Shown: positions 1 through 7,272, numbered from the stretch's first letter. The stretch is 27,974 bases of DNA from Phascolarctobacterium_A succinatutens_B (GCF_958453765.1 NZ_CAUDZA010000031.1:1-27974), one strand, 5' to 3'. A program made the numbers and translations. Notes: generated by a model from the sequence alone, not told the origin.

Positions 1-6
1 TTATAT

Positions 7-43
7 GCTCCCTGCAAGGGAGCTGGCATCGCCGCAGGCGATG
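7..43. repeat. Twin GCA-loop hairpins
   Basis: Two perfect 7-bp stems lie 3 bp apart, each closing a GCA triloop: GCTCCCT with AGGGAGC, and CATCGCC with GGCGATG. A run of T residues is absent, so this is not a standard terminator. The style resembles short intergenic repeat units common in gut Firmicutes genomes; that comparison is from general knowledge and was not searched. A similar 7-bp stem with a GTA loop occurs at 7133-7149. Confidence 0.55.
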
Positions 44-61
44 ACTGAGGGTTGTGCTTTG

Positions 62-209
62 CGATATATTAATTGCTCGTGTTGGCTTTTAACTGAGCCT
101 TTCTTGCCTGCTCCTTGCACTCTTCGAGTATAACACGACCAGCATTTTCATTTTATGAAAATGGGTCTTAGTATAGGGAAGGTGCCGAGCGAAGTGAGGC
201 GGAAGGGGG
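62..209. repeat. Dispersed intergenic repeat, copy A, interrupted
   Basis: This copy shares CGATATATTAATTGCT (62-77), the block around CTTTCTTGCCTGC (98-116) and a G-rich 34-base block (176-209) with copy B. The G-rich block matches copy B at 32 of 34 positions. Between the last two blocks is a 59-bp segment (117-175) absent from copies B and C. It carries a hairpin with arms CATTTTCAT (143-151) and ATGAAAATG (155-163), extended by GACC (137-140)/GGTC (164-167) across a 2-base bulge. Confidence 0.6.
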
Positions 210-342
210 TTGTGCGTCGCAATTAAATATCGTTTCAGTCAGGAGCAATTTTTTAACGCAAATTTAATGCGGAAGCAAGACGGAACTTCGGTAAAATTTG
301 TCAGATTGTAACAGTAAGTTACGTCCCCTTGTTCCTGTGCTT

Positions 343-455
343 CCAGGCACTCATTTGCTAAAATTGCTATTCCTTACACGATATATTAATTGCTAGTCTA
401 ACCTTTCTTGCCTGCCCCTTGGGGAAGGTGCCGAACGTAGTGAGGCGGAAGGGGG
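343..455. repeat. Dispersed intergenic repeat, copy B
   Basis: This copy begins near CCAGGCACTCATTTGCTAAA, continues through CACGATATATTAATTGCT and TTGCCTGCCCCTT, and ends in a 35-base block at 421-455 starting GGGGAAGGTGCCGAACG. That final block matches copy C (7473-7507) at 31 of 35 positions, and the upstream part is clearly alignable with 7382-7472. It sits just ahead of larE, as copy C sits just ahead of dut. Confidence 0.65.
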
Positions 456-497
456 AAACGCAAGCTATGTATTTAAAATTTATGAGGGAGAAATATT

Positions 498-1331
498 ATG
501 CCAAAAGATAAAGCTTTAGAAATGCAGGCGGAAGCCAAGTTTGCCGTGCTGCAGCAGGAGCTGCGGCGCTTGGGCAGTGTGCTGGTTGCATTCAGCGGTG
601 GCGTTGATTCGACGTTTTTGCTGCAGGCGGCTCATTTGACTTTGGGCGATAAGGCGCTTGCGGTGACGGCGCGTTCCGGCGTTGTGCTGCAGCGTGATAT
701 AGCAGAGGCAGAGGAGTTCTGTCGGAAGCAGGGAATCCGTCATCTTTACTTTGATTTTGATGAGCTGCAGGTGCCGGGGTTTGCCGAAAATCCGCCGGAC
801 CGTTGCTATATTTGCAAAAAAACGCTGTTCAGTAATTTCCTGCGCATTGCACAGGAAAACGGTGCTGTGCTTTGCGAAGGCTCGAATATGGACGACCTTG
901 GCGATTACCGCCCCGGCCTGAGGGCTTTGGCGGAGCTTAATGTACAGAGCCCACTGCGCACTGCAGAGCTGACGAAGGCAGAAATCCGCCTGCTGTCGCA
1001 TAAGCTGCAGCTGCCGACTTGGGATAAGCCTTCCTTTGCTTGTCTTGCTTCGCGCTTTGTTTACGGTGAGCGTATTACGGCGGAGAAGCTGGCGGCGGTG
1101 GATAAGGCGGAGCAGCTTTTGTGGGAGCTGGGCTTTAAGCAGTTCCGTGTGCGTGTGCATGGCAGTTTGGCGCGCGTTGAGCTGTTGCCCGAGCAGCTGG
1201 AGCTGGCAGTGGCGGAGCCGATGCGCAGCGCAATTTACAAAGGACTGAAGGCTGCAGGCTTTGCTTATGTGGCACTTGATTTACAGGGCTATCGTACAGG
1301 CAGCATGAATGAAACTTTAAAGCAGGATTAA
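498..1331 (+). CDS. larE: LarE, ATP-dependent sulfur transferase for the nickel-pincer cofactor
   Basis: LarE activates the pyridinium carboxylate made by LarB by adenylylation and puts sulfur on it, forming the pincer that LarC then loads with nickel. The 277-residue length fits the family. The PP-loop SGGVDST is at residues 33-39, and DYRPGL and a C-terminal RVRVH/ARVEL region are conserved-looking. Three cysteines stand out: C103 and C106 in DRCYICKK, and C182 in FACLASRF. C182 corresponds to the sacrificial cysteine (C176) of Lactobacillus plantarum LarE. The extra CxxC pair is typical of the subtype described as carrying a [4Fe-4S] cluster, so this enzyme may be catalytic instead of self-sacrificing; that is inference. 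The ATG is preceded by GAGGGAG. larC follows after 68 bp, and larA and larB are not in the window. Confidence 0.93.
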   Translation: MPKDKALEMQAEAKFAVLQQELRRLGSVLVAFSGGVDSTFLLQAAHLTLGDKALAVTARSGVVLQRDIAEAEEFCRKQGIRHLYFDFDELQVPGFAENPPDRCYICKKTLFSNFLRIAQENGAVLCEGSNMDDLGDYRPGLRALAELNVQSPLRTAELTKAEIRLLSHKLQLPTWDKPSFACLASRFVYGERITAEKLAAVDKAEQLLWELGFKQFRVRVHGSLARVELLPEQLELAVAEPMRSAIYKGLKAAGFAYVALDLQGYRTGSMNETLKQD

Positions 1332-1399
1332 ATTATACTTACAGCGAATTTTATCAGCAGCCTGTTACGAGTATGCAGGCTTTGGTTAGGAGGAAGATT

Positions 1400-2278
1400 A
1401 TGAAAAGCTTATATTTGGAATGTAATGCCGGCATCAGCGGCGATATGCTGGTAGCAGCACTTTTGGATTTGGGCGCGGATAAAGAGGCACTTGATAAGGC
1501 TCTGCAGAGTATTCCTGCGAAGGGCTTTGAGTATAAAATCAGCAGAGTGTCTAAGGCAGGCGTTGACTGCTGTGATTTTGATGTTATTCTGGACGAGGAG
1601 CATGCTAACCATGACCATGATATGGCCTTTTTGCATGGCAACGGCGATGCTGTAGTGCATAGCCATGAGCATGAACATCATCATGACCACGAACATGAAC
1701 ATGAGCACAGCCATGTGCCGCATGAGCATCATCATCACCATGAGCACCGCGGTCTGCAGGAGGTTATTGCGATTATTGATGCTACGGATATGAGTGCTGC
1801 AGCCAAGGCATTGGCGTTGAAAATTTTTGATATTATTGCGGATGCTGAGGCAAAGGCGCATGCTGTGGAGAAGAATGCAGTGCATTTCCATGAGGTTGGC
1901 GCGATTGATTCCATCGTTGATATTGTGGCGATTGCTGTGTGTGCCGACAGCCTGGGCGTTGAAAACGTAATTGTGCCGGAGCTGTGCGAGGGCCGCGGTA
2001 CTGTCCGCTGCCAGCATGGCGTGCTGCCGGTGCCTGTTCCGGCAACAGCTAATATTATGCAGCGCTTTGGCTTTAATGTACGCTTGCTGCCGGTACAGGG
2101 CGAGTTCGTTACACCGACCGGTGCTGCTGCCGCTGCTGCGCTGATGACTACGGACGAGTTGCCGCAGAGCTTTAAAATTCTGGGCATCGGTCTGGGAGCA
2201 GGCAAGCGTCAGTATGAGCGCCCCAGCATTTTGCGTGCGCTGATGATTGAGGATAATGCGCAAAAAAAAACTCTGTAA
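1400..2278 (+). CDS. larC: LarC N-terminal part (LarC1), nickel insertion into the pincer cofactor
   Basis: LarC (DUF111 family) is the CTP-dependent nickel insertase that completes the nickel-pincer nucleotide. This frame gives 292 residues and begins MKSLYLECNAGISGDM, the family's usual opening. I chose ATG 1400 because TAGGAGG lies just upstream at 1387-1393; an ATG at 1373 has no such site. A histidine-rich stretch (residues 68-116, with 18 His between 87 and 116) is a plausible nickel store. FHEVGAIDSIVDI and VPVPATA further on are family-like. The frame stops at 2276-2278, just after an A9 run, while the rest of LarC continues in the -1 frame. In L. plantarum LarC is likewise encoded as larC1/larC2 joined by a programmed frameshift. 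Confidence 0.92.
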   Translation: MKSLYLECNAGISGDMLVAALLDLGADKEALDKALQSIPAKGFEYKISRVSKAGVDCCDFDVILDEEHANHDHDMAFLHGNGDAVVHSHEHEHHHDHEHEHEHSHVPHEHHHHHEHRGLQEVIAIIDATDMSAAAKALALKIFDIIADAEAKAHAVEKNAVHFHEVGAIDSIVDIVAIAVCADSLGVENVIVPELCEGRGTVRCQHGVLPVPVPATANIMQRFGFNVRLLPVQGEFVTPTGAAAAAALMTTDELPQSFKILGIGLGAGKRQYERPSILRALMIEDNAQKKTL

Positions 2279-2310
2279 ACAGTAACGCTTTGCAGACAGA
2301 TTGCATCTGC
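2249..2310 (+). promoter_or_regulatory. Candidate programmed -1 ribosomal frameshift site in larC
   Basis: Nine consecutive A residues (2262-2270) are read as AAA AAA in the larC1 frame (codons from 2264 and 2267), an ideal tandem slip site. An SD-like GAGG at 2249-2252 lies 9 bases upstream, the distance at which such sequences stimulate -1 slippage in dnaX. Downstream, CAGAT/ATCTG (2297-2301/2305-2309) and the alternative GCAGA/TCTGC (2292-2296/2306-2310) can form small stems, though they start further away than usual stimulators. Slippage would continue at AAC 2269 and give a 444-residue LarC. Frameshifted expression is known for L. plantarum LarC; that this run is the site is inferred. 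Confidence 0.75.
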
Positions 2311-2733
2311 CAATTGCAGTCTGATATTGATGACTGCAGCGGCGAGCTTTTGGGCTACACGCTGGAGCGCCTGCTGGCGGCAGGAGCGCTGGATGCTCAT
2401 TATCAGCCGGTGTTTATGAAGAAGAGCCGTCCGGCGTGGGAGCTTACTGTTATCTGCCGCGATGAGAACAGAGCGAAGCTGGAAGCGCTGATTTTTGCGG
2501 AAACGACAACAATCGGCATCCGTCGTGCGCGCATGGAACGCACTGTGCTGCCACGCCGCAGGGATGTGGTGCACACTGCTTACGGTGATGTGGCGGTGAA
2601 GCGCTGCCTGTTGGAGAACGGCGAACGCTGTTATGTGGAATATGACAGCGCTGCCAAACTGGCGCAGGAGCAGGGGGTGCCGCTGCAGGATATCTATCTG
2701 GCGGCACAGCTGGCGCAAAAAAACATAAATTAG
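2290..2733 (+). CDS. larC: LarC C-terminal part (LarC2), in the -1 frame
   Basis: This frame encodes the C-terminal domain of LarC: the segment SDIDDCSGELLGYTLERLL and the following AGALDAHYQPVFMKKSRP match the start of the family's second domain, which binds CTP and contributes to nickel transfer. The only early start is a TTG at 2290 with no ribosome binding site, so independent initiation looks poor. In-frame reading is open from the A9 run (AAC at 2269) to the TAG at 2731-2733, adding 154 residues to the first 290. The simplest reading is a functional gene using programmed -1 frameshifting. A plain loss-of-function indel is the alternative; the intact domain on both sides argues against it. 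Confidence 0.88.
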   Translation: MQTDCICQLQSDIDDCSGELLGYTLERLLAAGALDAHYQPVFMKKSRPAWELTVICRDENRAKLEALIFAETTTIGIRRARMERTVLPRRRDVVHTAYGDVAVKRCLLENGERCYVEYDSAAKLAQEQGVPLQDIYLAAQLAQKNIN

Positions 2734-2753
2734 CCACAAAAGTGTGGTATAAT
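2725..2753 (+). promoter_or_regulatory. Extended -10 promoter for the 2786-4745 pair
   Basis: TGG followed by TATAAT (2748-2753) is an extended -10 element, 32 bp before the ATG at 2786. The -35 position (2725-2730) has no good match, as is common for extended -10 promoters. A small inverted repeat, CCACA (2734-2738) and TGTGG (2743-2747), abuts the -10 and could be a protein site or a weak hairpin. Confidence 0.55.
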
Positions 2754-2785
2754 ATCTCCATAATACGTCAGAGAATGGAGAAAAA

Positions 2786-4330
2786 ATGACTAATGTTTTC
2801 GATTTGATAGAAGAATTTTATACACAGGATGAAGAATGGAATTCGGTACTGCAGCAAGCCTGTGCTGAGGATTTCCTGCGCTATAAAACTTGGCAGGGAG
2901 CCAAAGACGGCGAGCTGGTCAAGATTTGGGATTATATTACGATTCTTTGTATTTACCTTGGCAATTCCGAGAACTTTCTCGGTGATATGTCGCGTGAGGA
3001 TTTTATTGACTGCGTAGGCTGGTGCTGCCGCAATGTTTCCGGCTTCCCGGCAACGGAGAGCAACATCGCACATTTCCTAGATGTTATGCAGGAGTTTTAT
3101 GCATATATGAAAAAGAAACGCATTATTACCCGTGATAATGCGCCTGCCGAAGCTAAAGCAAAGCTGCTGGTTGACGGAAAACTGCAGATTGTCGGCAAGG
3201 ATGGCAGCTTTTTGCCTGGGCATGACCGTTACAATCTGTATTCTACACCGGATTTGCCGACGAAGGTGTATCTGAACATCGGCGAGAGAATGCAGAATTT
3301 GCTGGATGATGTGCAAAGCTACTATACGCAGAAGCAGTTCCGCCGTGATTTGGAGCGGGCCGATTTTCTCTTCGGCGGTATTTTTCAGAACGGTACTGTT
3401 CAGGAAAAGCCGGGCACGGAGGAATATTCACAGACCTTTTGGGATTATTTTCTCTTTGACTATCGTCTGCTTGAAGATGACAAAACGCCTCTGCAGCATT
3501 ACCGTGATGTAATTTGCCGTGATGCTTCCGAGATGGATACCTCCGTTGATATTTTGAATGAGCTGATTAAGGCTAAGCTGGTTCTCTTTGATGTGCAAAG
3601 ACGCACGGAGGAGGGAATGTATGTCTGCAGAAATATTTTCACTAATGAAAAATATACGCTGATGCTGCCTGTAGATGATAATATTGACACAGAAGGCTAT
3701 ATTTTCATGGGCCATATTTTTTATGAAAATACTATGGTGATGAACTTCCTGCGCGGACTGGTGATGTCGCAGACCTCGCGTAAGCGCTTTTTCGAGGTTG
3801 TCAGTGCGGCGAAAGACTGGTTTGCCGTGCGCCAAAGCGGCGAGATGAGCTGGGAGAAGTTCATCAACCGTAATCCGATGTTCGTACGCCATGTTTCTGT
3901 TTTGTATGCAATCTATGTGCGTATGGAGGGCTTTAATTTCAGTACGCAGATAAGTAATTATCAGCCTGCGGCGCTGCTTGAGGACAAGACCTCGGCAATG
4001 CTGGAATCTCTTAGAGGAACAGGGCTTTTTTCTGCCTATGATATACAGCTGATGCGTACCATGTGGAGCGATTTTATGCTTCGTGGCAATGCTTTGCCTG
4101 ATAATACAGACGCTGATTTTGAGCATTGGACGGCAGCGGTTATGTACTGCTTTGTTAAGCTGAATGATGTTTATACCTTTACGGAAAAGCAGGTTTTTGC
4201 TATGTGCCGTGCTACCGACCATGCAAAGCTGAAGCAGATGATAGATATGTTAAATGAAACCTTGCAGCTGGAGGCACATGACCCGCGTTACGTTAACGAA
4301 GAGGGTTTGCTGCTGATGCTGCTGCAGTGA
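2786..4330 (+). CDS. Uncharacterised 514-residue cytoplasmic protein
   Basis: I do not recognise this family. The protein is 514 residues, with no signal peptide and no membrane segment. It is rich in aromatic and acidic residues and looks mainly helical. Visible landmarks are a Trp/Cys-rich patch CVGWCC near residue 76, a KKKR stretch near residue 109, and repeated D/E-Y/F motifs such as FWDYFLFDYR in the middle. No catalytic motif or nucleotide-binding loop is evident. GGAG at 2777-2780 supports the ATG. It has its own promoter and is followed after 16 bp by a zinc-ribbon membrane protein, so the two are probably co-transcribed. Base composition resembles the neighbours, giving no sign of recent transfer. 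Function is unknown. Confidence 0.85.
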   Translation: MTNVFDLIEEFYTQDEEWNSVLQQACAEDFLRYKTWQGAKDGELVKIWDYITILCIYLGNSENFLGDMSREDFIDCVGWCCRNVSGFPATESNIAHFLDVMQEFYAYMKKKRIITRDNAPAEAKAKLLVDGKLQIVGKDGSFLPGHDRYNLYSTPDLPTKVYLNIGERMQNLLDDVQSYYTQKQFRRDLERADFLFGGIFQNGTVQEKPGTEEYSQTFWDYFLFDYRLLEDDKTPLQHYRDVICRDASEMDTSVDILNELIKAKLVLFDVQRRTEEGMYVCRNIFTNEKYTLMLPVDDNIDTEGYIFMGHIFYENTMVMNFLRGLVMSQTSRKRFFEVVSAAKDWFAVRQSGEMSWEKFINRNPMFVRHVSVLYAIYVRMEGFNFSTQISNYQPAALLEDKTSAMLESLRGTGLFSAYDIQLMRTMWSDFMLRGNALPDNTDADFEHWTAAVMYCFVKLNDVYTFTEKQVFAMCRATDHAKLKQMIDMLNETLQLEAHDPRYVNEEGLLLMLLQ

Positions 4331-4346
4331 GAGGAGGCACCAGAAT

Positions 4347-4745
4347 ATGAAGTGTGATTTTTGCGGCCACGAGGTTGCTCCCGGCACAGTGGAATGTCCG
4401 TACTGCCATTATCAGTTCAAGATTGATGCGCAGGTGCTCAGTCCGGAGGAGCGCGATACCTTTGAGGGCGTGACGATAGACGAGAGCGCAGGCACAGAGG
4501 AAAACAAAAGTGCCAGGGAAGGCGCTGTATATGACAGCGGTGCTGATGCTTATAATGAAAGACAGCAGCAGGTGCCGCCGAATATCAAGGTACATACCTT
4601 TGGCTGCGGCAGCGGCATTCTGATTACTTTTCTGATTTTGTGCGGCATTGTGGCAGTTATCTTCTTTTTGCTGCCGACGTTTATTGTCTTTGCCGCTGTC
4701 GGCGCAATAGTTTTGTTTATTATGCGTCTTTTTATGGGCTTTTAA
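4347..4745 (+). CDS. Zinc-ribbon protein with C-terminal membrane segments
   Basis: This 132-residue protein starts with a compact zinc ribbon: C3 and C6 (CDFC) with C17 and C20 (CPYC). An acidic, polar linker runs from about residue 30 to 80. The last 45 residues are strongly hydrophobic and read as two adjacent transmembrane helices (about 89-109 and 110-130). The ribbon therefore probably sits on the cytoplasmic face of the membrane as a small anchored adaptor. AGGAGG at 4332-4337 supports the ATG, and the gene follows the unknown 514-residue gene by 16 bp. No specific function can be assigned; such ribbons in small membrane proteins are common and diverse. Confidence 0.82.
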   Translation: MKCDFCGHEVAPGTVECPYCHYQFKIDAQVLSPEERDTFEGVTIDESAGTEENKSAREGAVYDSGADAYNERQQQVPPNIKVHTFGCGSGILITFLILCGIVAVIFFLLPTFIVFAAVGAIVLFIMRLFMGF

Positions 4746-4769
4746 TAGCGTAAAAATGTATTTCTGACG

Positions 4770-4808
4770 GCCGGCAGTGTTGCCTTGGGCAGAGCTGTCG
4801 GCTGTTTT
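4770..4808 (+). terminator. Possible rho-independent terminator after the zinc-ribbon gene
   Basis: Arms GCCGGCAG (4770-4777) and CTGTCGGC (4795-4802) pair over 8 bp with one G-U, followed by TGTTTT. The T tract is interrupted and the loop is 17 bases, so this is only moderate. Confidence 0.4.
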
Positions 4809-4820
4809 GGTCTGTTGTAG

Positions 4821-4841
4821 AAATTTTTTTCAAAAAAATTT
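4821..4841. repeat. Perfect AT palindrome upstream of pnp
   Basis: AAATTTTTTT (4821-4830), a single C, then AAAAAAATTT (4832-4841) forms a 10-bp perfect inverted repeat made only of A and T. It could act as a weak terminator tail, an upstream promoter element or a bent DNA segment. Confidence 0.5.
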
Positions 4842-4876
4842 TTAAAAAGCCGTAAAAATATAGAGGATTTTTCTGA

Positions 4877-4906
4877 TTGACGGCGAATAATATGCAGGTA
4901 CACAAT
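4877..4906 (+). promoter_or_regulatory. Weak candidate promoter for pnp
   Basis: TTGACG (4877-4882) is a good -35 match; CACAAT (4901-4906), 18 bp on, is a poor -10. It lies 28 bp before the pnp start. A separate promoter is expected if the upstream hairpin terminates transcription. Confidence 0.25.
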
Positions 4907-4933
4907 GTGTGAAAAGAATAGGAGGCATAAGAT

Positions 4934-7021
4934 ATGCATAGTTACAGCATGGATCTTGGCGGCAGAACTCTTACTATTGAAGCCGGCAAGATTGCAAAAC
5001 AAGCTAATGGCGCTGTATTAGTTCGTTATGGCGATACCGCCGTAGTAGTTGCCGTTACCGGCACCAAGACCCCGCGTGAGGGTGTAGACTTCTTCCCTTT
5101 GACTGTTGATTTTGAAGAAAAAATGTACGCCGTAGGTAAAATCCCCGGTGGCTTTATTAAACGCGAAGGCCGTCCGTCTGAGCAGGCTATCCTGACCAGC
5201 CGTCTGATTGACCGTCCGATTCGCCCGATGTTCCCGGAAGGCTACCACAACGATGTACAAATCGTTGCTACCGCTGTTTCCGTTGATCCCGACAATGCTC
5301 CGGATATGCCCGCTATGATCGGTGCATCCTGCGCTTTGTCTATTTCCGATATTCCGTTCGAAGGTCCTATCGCCGGTGTGCGCGTAGGCCTGATTGATGG
5401 TGAATTCATCATCAACCCGACTGTTGAACAGGCTAAAATCAGCCAACTGAACCTGGCTGTTGCCGGCACCAAAGACGCTATCCTGATGGTAGAAGCAGGT
5501 GCTAACGAAGTTTCCGAAGAAACCATGCTGGATGCTATCTGGTTCGGTCATGGCGTAATCAAACAACTCGTTGAGTTCCAGGAGAAAATCGTTGCTGAAA
5601 TCGGCAAAGAGAAAATGGAAGTTCCGTTCTACGCTCCGCCTGAAGAAATGGCTGCGGAAATCGAAGAATACGGTGCTCAAAAGCTCAAAGATGCTCTGAT
5701 GGATGCCAACAAGCTGGAGCGCGAAGAAAACGTTGCTAAGGTTAAAGCTGAAATCGCTGAAGTATTCCTGGAGAAATATCCTGATAATGCTAAAGACGTT
5801 GCTTACATCACCCAAAAGCTGGTTAAGAAAATCGTTCGCCGCACTATCTCTGTAGATAAGATTCGTCCTGACGGCCGTCAATTAGACGAAGTACGTCCGG
5901 TAAGCTGCGAGGTTGGCCTGCTGGCTCGTCCGCATGGCAGCTCTCTGTTCACCCGTGGTCAGACTCAGATTTTGAACGTTCTGGCTCTGGCTCCGCTGCG
6001 TGAAGCACAAATCCTTGATGGTCTCGGCGCTGAGGAAACCAAGCGTTACATCCATCACTACAACTTCCCGCCGTACTCTGTAGGCGAAACCAAACCTCTG
6101 CGCAGCCCTGGCCGCCGCGAAATCGGTCATGGTGCTCTGGCTGAGCGCGCTCTGCGTCCGGTTATTCCTTCCGAAGAGGAGTTCCCGTATGCAATCCGTC
6201 TGGTATCCGAGGTTCTGGAATCCAACGGTTCCTCCTCCATGGGCTCTGTTTGCGCAAGCACCCTGTCCCTGATGGATGCAGGCGTTCCTATTAAAGCTCC
6301 TGTTGCAGGCGTTGCTATGGGCCTTGTTAAGGATGGCGAATACTTCACTATTCTGACTGATATCCAAGGTCTGGAGGATGCTCTGGGCGATATGGACTTC
6401 AAGGTTGCAGGTACCGAAAAAGGTATTACTGCTATCCAGATGGATATTAAGATTGACGGTATCAACAAGGATATCTTCACCCAGGCTCTGGCACAGGCTA
6501 AACGCGGCCGTGAGTTCATCATGGGCAAAATGATGGAATGCATCAGCGAACCGCGCAAAGAGCTGTCCAAATATGCTCCGAAGATTACTACTATCCATGT
6601 AGATCCTGATAAGATTGCTAAGGTTATCGGACCTGGCGGCAAGATGATCAAGAAGATTGTTGACGAAACCGGCGCTAAGATTGATATCGATGATACCGGT
6701 CGCGTATTTATTGCTGCTGTTAACACCGAGGCTGCTAATAAAGCTATCGAGATGATCGAAGGCATTACTGCCGAAGCTGAGGTTGGCAAGGTTTATACCG
6801 GTAAGGTTACCCGTCTGATGAACTTTGGTGCTTTCGTTGAGATTCTGCCGGGCAAAGAAGGTCTGGTACATATTTCCCAGCTGTCTACCGAGCATGTAGA
6901 TAAGGTTGAGGATGTTGTAAGTGTTGGCGATGAAATTGTTGTTAAGGTTACCGAAATCGACAACAAGGGCCGCATTAACCTGTCCCGCAAGGCTGTTCTG
7001 ATGAAGAGCGTACAAAAATAA
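4934..7021 (+). CDS. pnp: Polyribonucleotide nucleotidyltransferase (PNPase)
   Basis: PNPase degrades RNA 3' to 5' by phosphorolysis and is part of the RNA degradation machinery. The 695-residue product has the full domain order: first RNase PH domain (about 10-145), helical linker, second RNase PH domain with the active-site region (about 310-540), KH domain around residue 560 containing IGPGGKMIKK, and S1 domain from about 620 with GKVTRLMNFGAFVEILPG. FTRGQTQ, with YSVGETKPLRSPGRREIGHG after it, is typical. AGGAGG at 4920-4925 supports ATG 4934. Its heavy use of GCT, CTG and GGC codons differs from the preceding unknown genes and suits a highly expressed gene. A strong terminator follows, so it is probably monocistronic. 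rpsO, the usual upstream partner, is absent here. Confidence 0.98.
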   Translation: MHSYSMDLGGRTLTIEAGKIAKQANGAVLVRYGDTAVVVAVTGTKTPREGVDFFPLTVDFEEKMYAVGKIPGGFIKREGRPSEQAILTSRLIDRPIRPMFPEGYHNDVQIVATAVSVDPDNAPDMPAMIGASCALSISDIPFEGPIAGVRVGLIDGEFIINPTVEQAKISQLNLAVAGTKDAILMVEAGANEVSEETMLDAIWFGHGVIKQLVEFQEKIVAEIGKEKMEVPFYAPPEEMAAEIEEYGAQKLKDALMDANKLEREENVAKVKAEIAEVFLEKYPDNAKDVAYITQKLVKKIVRRTISVDKIRPDGRQLDEVRPVSCEVGLLARPHGSSLFTRGQTQILNVLALAPLREAQILDGLGAEETKRYIHHYNFPPYSVGETKPLRSPGRREIGHGALAERALRPVIPSEEEFPYAIRLVSEVLESNGSSSMGSVCASTLSLMDAGVPIKAPVAGVAMGLVKDGEYFTILTDIQGLEDALGDMDFKVAGTEKGITAIQMDIKIDGINKDIFTQALAQAKRGREFIMGKMMECISEPRKELSKYAPKITTIHVDPDKIAKVIGPGGKMIKKIVDETGAKIDIDDTGRVFIAAVNTEAANKAIEMIEGITAEAEVGKVYTGKVTRLMNFGAFVEILPGKEGLVHISQLSTEHVDKVEDVVSVGDEIVVKVTEIDNKGRINLSRKAVLMKSVQK

Positions 7022-7032
7022 TTTGTGAATTT

Positions 7033-7066
7033 AAAAGAGCTGTCGCATTTGTGACAGCTCTTTTTT
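7033..7066 (+). terminator. Rho-independent terminator of pnp
   Basis: AAAAGAGCTGTC (7033-7044) can pair with GACAGCTCTTTT (7053-7064) around an 8-base loop, ending in T6 (7061-7066). It begins 12 bp after the pnp stop. Confidence 0.92.
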
Positions 7067-7132
7067 GTAAATTGTAATGTGGTGTTATATGTATCGTAAG
7101 TGATATATCCTTCCGCTCAGAAAAAAATTTCC

Positions 7133-7149
7133 TATGTCCGTAGGACATA
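7133..7149. repeat. Short perfect hairpin
   Basis: TATGTCC (7133-7139), loop GTA, then GGACATA (7143-7149) is a perfect 7-bp stem with a 3-base loop, the same geometry as the twin hairpins at 7-43. There is no T tract. Confidence 0.5.
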
Positions 7150-7272
7150 ACGCAATTTTCGTGTGGAACCAAAACGAAGTGCCGCAAAACTCGCGCTATG
7201 CAAAGAGTTTTTCCTATATAAGTCCGTCATAGCGCTCAAACAGTTGCGACACTTAGCGGTTCGTGTCAGACT

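Larger units (their letters stand above)
1..497. other. Gene-free region with hairpins and repeats upstream of larE
   Basis: No convincing coding region is seen here. The left end holds two adjacent hairpins, each with a 7-bp perfect stem and a GCA loop: arms at 7-13/17-23 (GCTCCCT/AGGGAGC) and 27-33/37-43 (CATCGCC/GGCGATG). Two copies of a dispersed repeat follow (62-209 and 343-455). No clear sigma-A promoter for larE was found, so larE may be transcribed from upstream of the window or from an unrecognised promoter. Confidence 0.6.

Noticed and set aside
1..455. CRISPR array suggested by repeated blocks and hairpins
   Set aside because: Only two repeat copies of over 100 bp, one interrupted, with no regular short repeats or unique equal-length spacers, and no cas genes.
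1357..1381. Terminator between larE and larC (AGCCTG/CAGGCT)
   Set aside because: Only a 6-bp stem without a T tract, and it overlaps the region before the larC ribosome site; the two genes most likely share a transcript.
1409..2263. Antisense frame opposite larC rich in Met and Val
   Set aside because: Its repetitive content is the reverse complement of the His-rich LarC tract; no supporting signals.
2276..2290. larC as a pseudogene
   Set aside because: Both halves are intact and joined by an A9 run, and split larC with frameshifting is known in the family, so decay is the less likely reading.
5882..7015. Antisense open frame (377 codons) opposite pnp
   Set aside because: Shadow of a strongly biased, conserved gene; no promoter or start signal on the minus strand.
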